Assembly: GCA_003279945.1 (NCBI GenBank) | Contig: QCGK01000005.1 | Coordinates: 45,514-109,513, forward strand | Reading direction: 5' to 3' | DNA from: Prochlorococcus sp. AG-388-A01 | Lineage (GTDB): Bacteria > Cyanobacteriota > Cyanobacteriia > PCC-6307 > Cyanobiaceae | DNA length: 64,000 bases | Shown here: one piece after another, positions 63,123 to 64,000 of the stretch | Layout of the letters: each line of letters opens with the position of its first letter | Position numbering within the stretch: the first letter of the stretch is position 1 | Notes under the pieces: generated by a model | The model's database searches: none | What the model was told of the DNA's origin: nothing | The model's input: the letters and a program-made list of their open reading frames with translations, nothing else | Position numbers and translations under genes: made by a program

Positions 63123-63289
63123 ATAAAACTAATGCAAAATTTGGAATGAATCTTCTATTTGAGATTTATTCCATTTTTAATTTCTTTCAAAAAAATTTGA
63201 AATTATGAATATTAAATTTTAAAGTAAAATCTATTCATATTAAACTAATTTGATGCCAGAGCAACTTTTTTGATAGTGGCTTACTAACT
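63123..63289. other. Intergenic AT-rich region
   Basis: About 170 bp. Nothing identifiable beyond A/T-rich sequence. Confidence 0.35.
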
Positions 63290-63472
63290 TTACCTGAATC
63301 CAAAAAGAGTTTTTTGTTCTTTCTTTTCTTCCCATTCGTTCATAATTAGCTTTAGTAAACTTTTAACTTCTAAATTTGAAGCATCAGTATCTTTTTGAAG
63401 ATTTATACAAATATTTTTTATTTCCTCATAGGCATTATCAATTAATATTGTTTTTTGATCAGGATTAGCCAT
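63290..63472 (-). CDS. Small acidic helical protein (60 aa)
   Basis: 60 residues: MANPDQKTILIDNAYEEIKN, then CINLQKDTDASNLEVKSLLK and LIMNEWEEKKEQKTLFGFR. Predominantly helical and soluble, no motif recognised. It lies 6 bp downstream of the 62-aa gene on the same strand. Confidence 0.5.
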   Translation of the reverse strand: MANPDQKTILIDNAYEEIKNICINLQKDTDASNLEVKSLLKLIMNEWEEKKEQKTLFGFR

Positions 63473-63478
63473 AGAATT

Positions 63479-63667
63479 TTAAAAAGCTCCATTACAGTTA
63501 AATCCACTGCAGTTAATAACCCTAAAAATGTTCATTATTAAATTATGGAATCTTTCATCTAACGAAAAATCTGGTTCTAAAGGTTCTTTTAACCTTTTGA
63601 TCGCGTACAAAGAGAATTGAATTGTAATTGCGATGATAACAACTATAAAACTAGTAAGAGCATCCAT
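63479..63667 (-). CDS. Small membrane-anchored protein (62 aa)
   Basis: 62 residues with an N-terminal hydrophobic helix (LTSFIVVIIAITIQFSLYAI) followed by a charged segment (KRLKEPLEPDFSLDERFHN) and a C-terminal INCSGFNCNGAF with two close Cys. Possibly a two-gene unit with the 60-aa gene. Function unknown. Confidence 0.5.
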   Translation of the reverse strand: MDALTSFIVVIIAITIQFSLYAIKRLKEPLEPDFSLDERFHNLIMNIFRVINCSGFNCNGAF

Positions 63668-64000
63668 TTTTAGATTTCAAATGTGAATAATTAGTCAACC
63701 AGAGTAATTGACATATGCATGTATTAAATATTCCCTGATATCTGCTTTATTGACAGAGGAAATCTATACTGTAATTATTAATAAATGTAACATATTTAAA
63801 AAAAATAGTATGAATTATTACTATTTTGATGGATTACACATTTTTATAAGGCTATATTGTCACACTAACGTATCACTTTTATCTAAGGAGTGGTTTTTAT
63901 GGAATTACAGTATTAGCTTTAATGTTTAATCTCTATGTATCAATGAGAGTATTTAACTGTTTTTTATAGAATTTAATTTTCAATGTTATTGATTAAAAAA
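63668..64000. other. Window end, no supported gene
   Basis: About 330 bp of AT-rich sequence. The plus-strand 73-codon frame from a TTG at 63708 is not convincing: its 'start' lies in a TTGACA promoter-like box. An AAGGAG at 63884 precedes an ATG with only five codons. No hairpin or RNA gene seen. Confidence 0.35.

Noticed and set aside
63708..63929. 73-codon plus-strand frame
   Set aside because: Its TTG is part of a TTGACA promoter-like element; no family resemblance and odd composition.

Overview
The window looks like a chromosomal segment of a high-light-adapted Prochlorococcus. It is very AT-rich and densely packed, with frequent TTG starts. It carries a divinyl-chlorophyll a/b antenna gene (pcb), a lycopene epsilon-cyclase, a B12-dependent ribonucleotide reductase, a phnDCE phosphonate/phosphite transporter, DUF1651/DUF2811/DUF4278 picocyanobacterial families and a 6S RNA gene next to purK. 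The clade (HLI or HLII) cannot be settled from the sequence alone.

Layout. 1-2.8 kb: edge of a glycine-pentad repeat protein, hisS and small conserved genes. 3.1-11.5 kb: pcb antenna, a GltS-type carrier, a GST, a GIY-YIG-like membrane protein, SDR plus lycopene cyclase, a protochlorophyllide-reductase-like SDR and MscS. 11.5-17.3 kb: isochorismatase-like hydrolase, Fur-family regulator, a Cys-rich radical SAM enzyme, a glucosylglycerol-phosphatase-like HAD enzyme and its divergent dehydrogenase-like neighbour. 17.3-26 kb: methionine synthesis (metY-metA), SulP transporter, FAD oxidase, long-form CbiX chelatase, a cluster of DnaA-box-like sites and a GMC oxidoreductase. 26-35.6 kb: mostly small hypothetical, membrane and secreted genes, tRNA-Ser(TGA), an outer-membrane barrel, an accessory methyltransferase, and about 1.5 kb of gene-poor DNA holding a prepilin-peptidase remnant and micro-genes. 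35.6-59.5 kb: a housekeeping block (nrdJ, prfC, hslO, rsmE, phytol kinase-like DUF92, phnDCE, aspC, uracil-DNA glycosylase, ispG, ctpA, nadA, TPM protein, midA, aroB, purK). 59.5-64 kb: 6S RNA, then a small accessory region with two DUF1651 paralogues under near-identical promoters, a DNA-ligase adenylation domain without the rest of the ligase, and many micro-ORFs.

How genes work together. MetA carries Glu at the residue that specifies acetyl-CoA, which fits the O-acetylhomoserine sulfhydrylase just upstream: together they make homocysteine by direct sulfhydrylation. CbiX supports corrin synthesis, which NrdJ needs as a cofactor. Pcb, lycopene cyclase, the LPOR paralogue, the CPP1-like protein, CtpA, the TPM protein and the DUF92 kinase serve pigment and photosystem maintenance.

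The best leads for something under-described are: (i) the isolated DNA-ligase nucleotidyltransferase domain flanked by coupled micro-ORFs; (ii) the duplicated DUF1651 cassettes sharing promoter and operator-like sites; (iii) a family-4-type uracil-DNA glycosylase that has lost its Fe-S ligands; (iv) the DnaA-box-like cluster in a 350-bp intergenic region; and (v) the HAD phosphatase / dehydrogenase-like divergent pair. No CRISPR array, insertion sequence or prophage was seen.
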